Notes under the pieces: generated by a model | Told to the model about the DNA's origin: nothing | What the model saw: only the letters and a program-made list of their open reading frames with translations | The model's database searches: none | Part shown: piece by piece, positions 39,301 to 39,364 of the stretch | Numbering within the stretch: position 1 is the stretch's first letter | How the letters are laid out: each line of letters starts with the position of its first letter | Made by a program: the position numbers and the translations under genes | Source of the DNA: a virus | Strand: one strand, 5' to 3' | IMG/VR virus record: IMGVR_UViG_3300029258_001738 | Span: 1-39,364 of that record | DNA length: 39,364 nucleotides

Positions 39301-39364
39301 GTTGTTCTTCCGAAAACAGGTTCCGTGGATGTGTGGTTCTGACAGCCCGGGCTTCCGCTCGTGG

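Overview
The window is most of the chromosome of a temperate, long-tailed (siphovirus-like) double-stranded DNA phage. It is GC-rich and densely packed, with many start/stop overlaps of 1 to 4 nt. The host is probably a planctomycete. That is an inference from the general look of the genes and from attC-like repeats; no host DNA is seen, so it is only moderately supported.

Layout. (1) 137-15452, all minus strand: the late operon. Its first part is a set of small membrane and exported proteins (a papain-fold protein, a membrane-anchored zinc-finger/thioredoxin fusion and several holin-sized proteins). A collagen-like fibre and two other probable virion proteins follow, then small and large terminase, portal, a MuF-type head protein with a C-terminal HExxH motif, and a capsid protease/scaffold. 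A tRNA with initiator-tRNA features follows the protease by 8 nt. (2) 15453-16078: a 626-bp control region without genes. (3) 16079-17967: a block unlike its neighbours, with an orphan C5 DNA methylase, two unrecognised genes, tRNA-like elements and two copies of an attC-like repeat. (4) 17962-25432, minus strand: early/replication genes (two replication-type proteins, DUF1643, a coiled-coil protein, RecT, YqaJ-type exonuclease, RusA, CsrA, a zinc-finger protein). (5) 25655-26418, plus strand: two paralogous small proteins flanking a Pmp3/YqaE membrane protein. (6) 26491-27868: a tRNA-Lys 3'-half attachment core, a terminator and a tyrosine integrase. (7) 28441-39300, minus strand: tail genes, ending in transcription order with a beta-helix protein, with a canonical -1 frameshift in the tail chaperone gene.

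The structural operon runs off the left edge after the protease and is picked up at the right edge by a decoration-like protein and the neck and tail genes. The attachment core is internal, with phage genes on both sides. The sequence is therefore best read as a circular or permuted phage genome opened inside the head operon. No major capsid protein is present; it should lie in the unseen piece between the two edges.

How it works together: CsrA, leader hairpins and two classes of palindromic operator suggest layered control. One operator pair with an 11-bp period occurs both in front of the late operon and in front of the integrase. RecT, the YqaJ exonuclease and RusA form a recombination module. 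No CI-type repressor, helicase/primase or classical endolysin was recognised.
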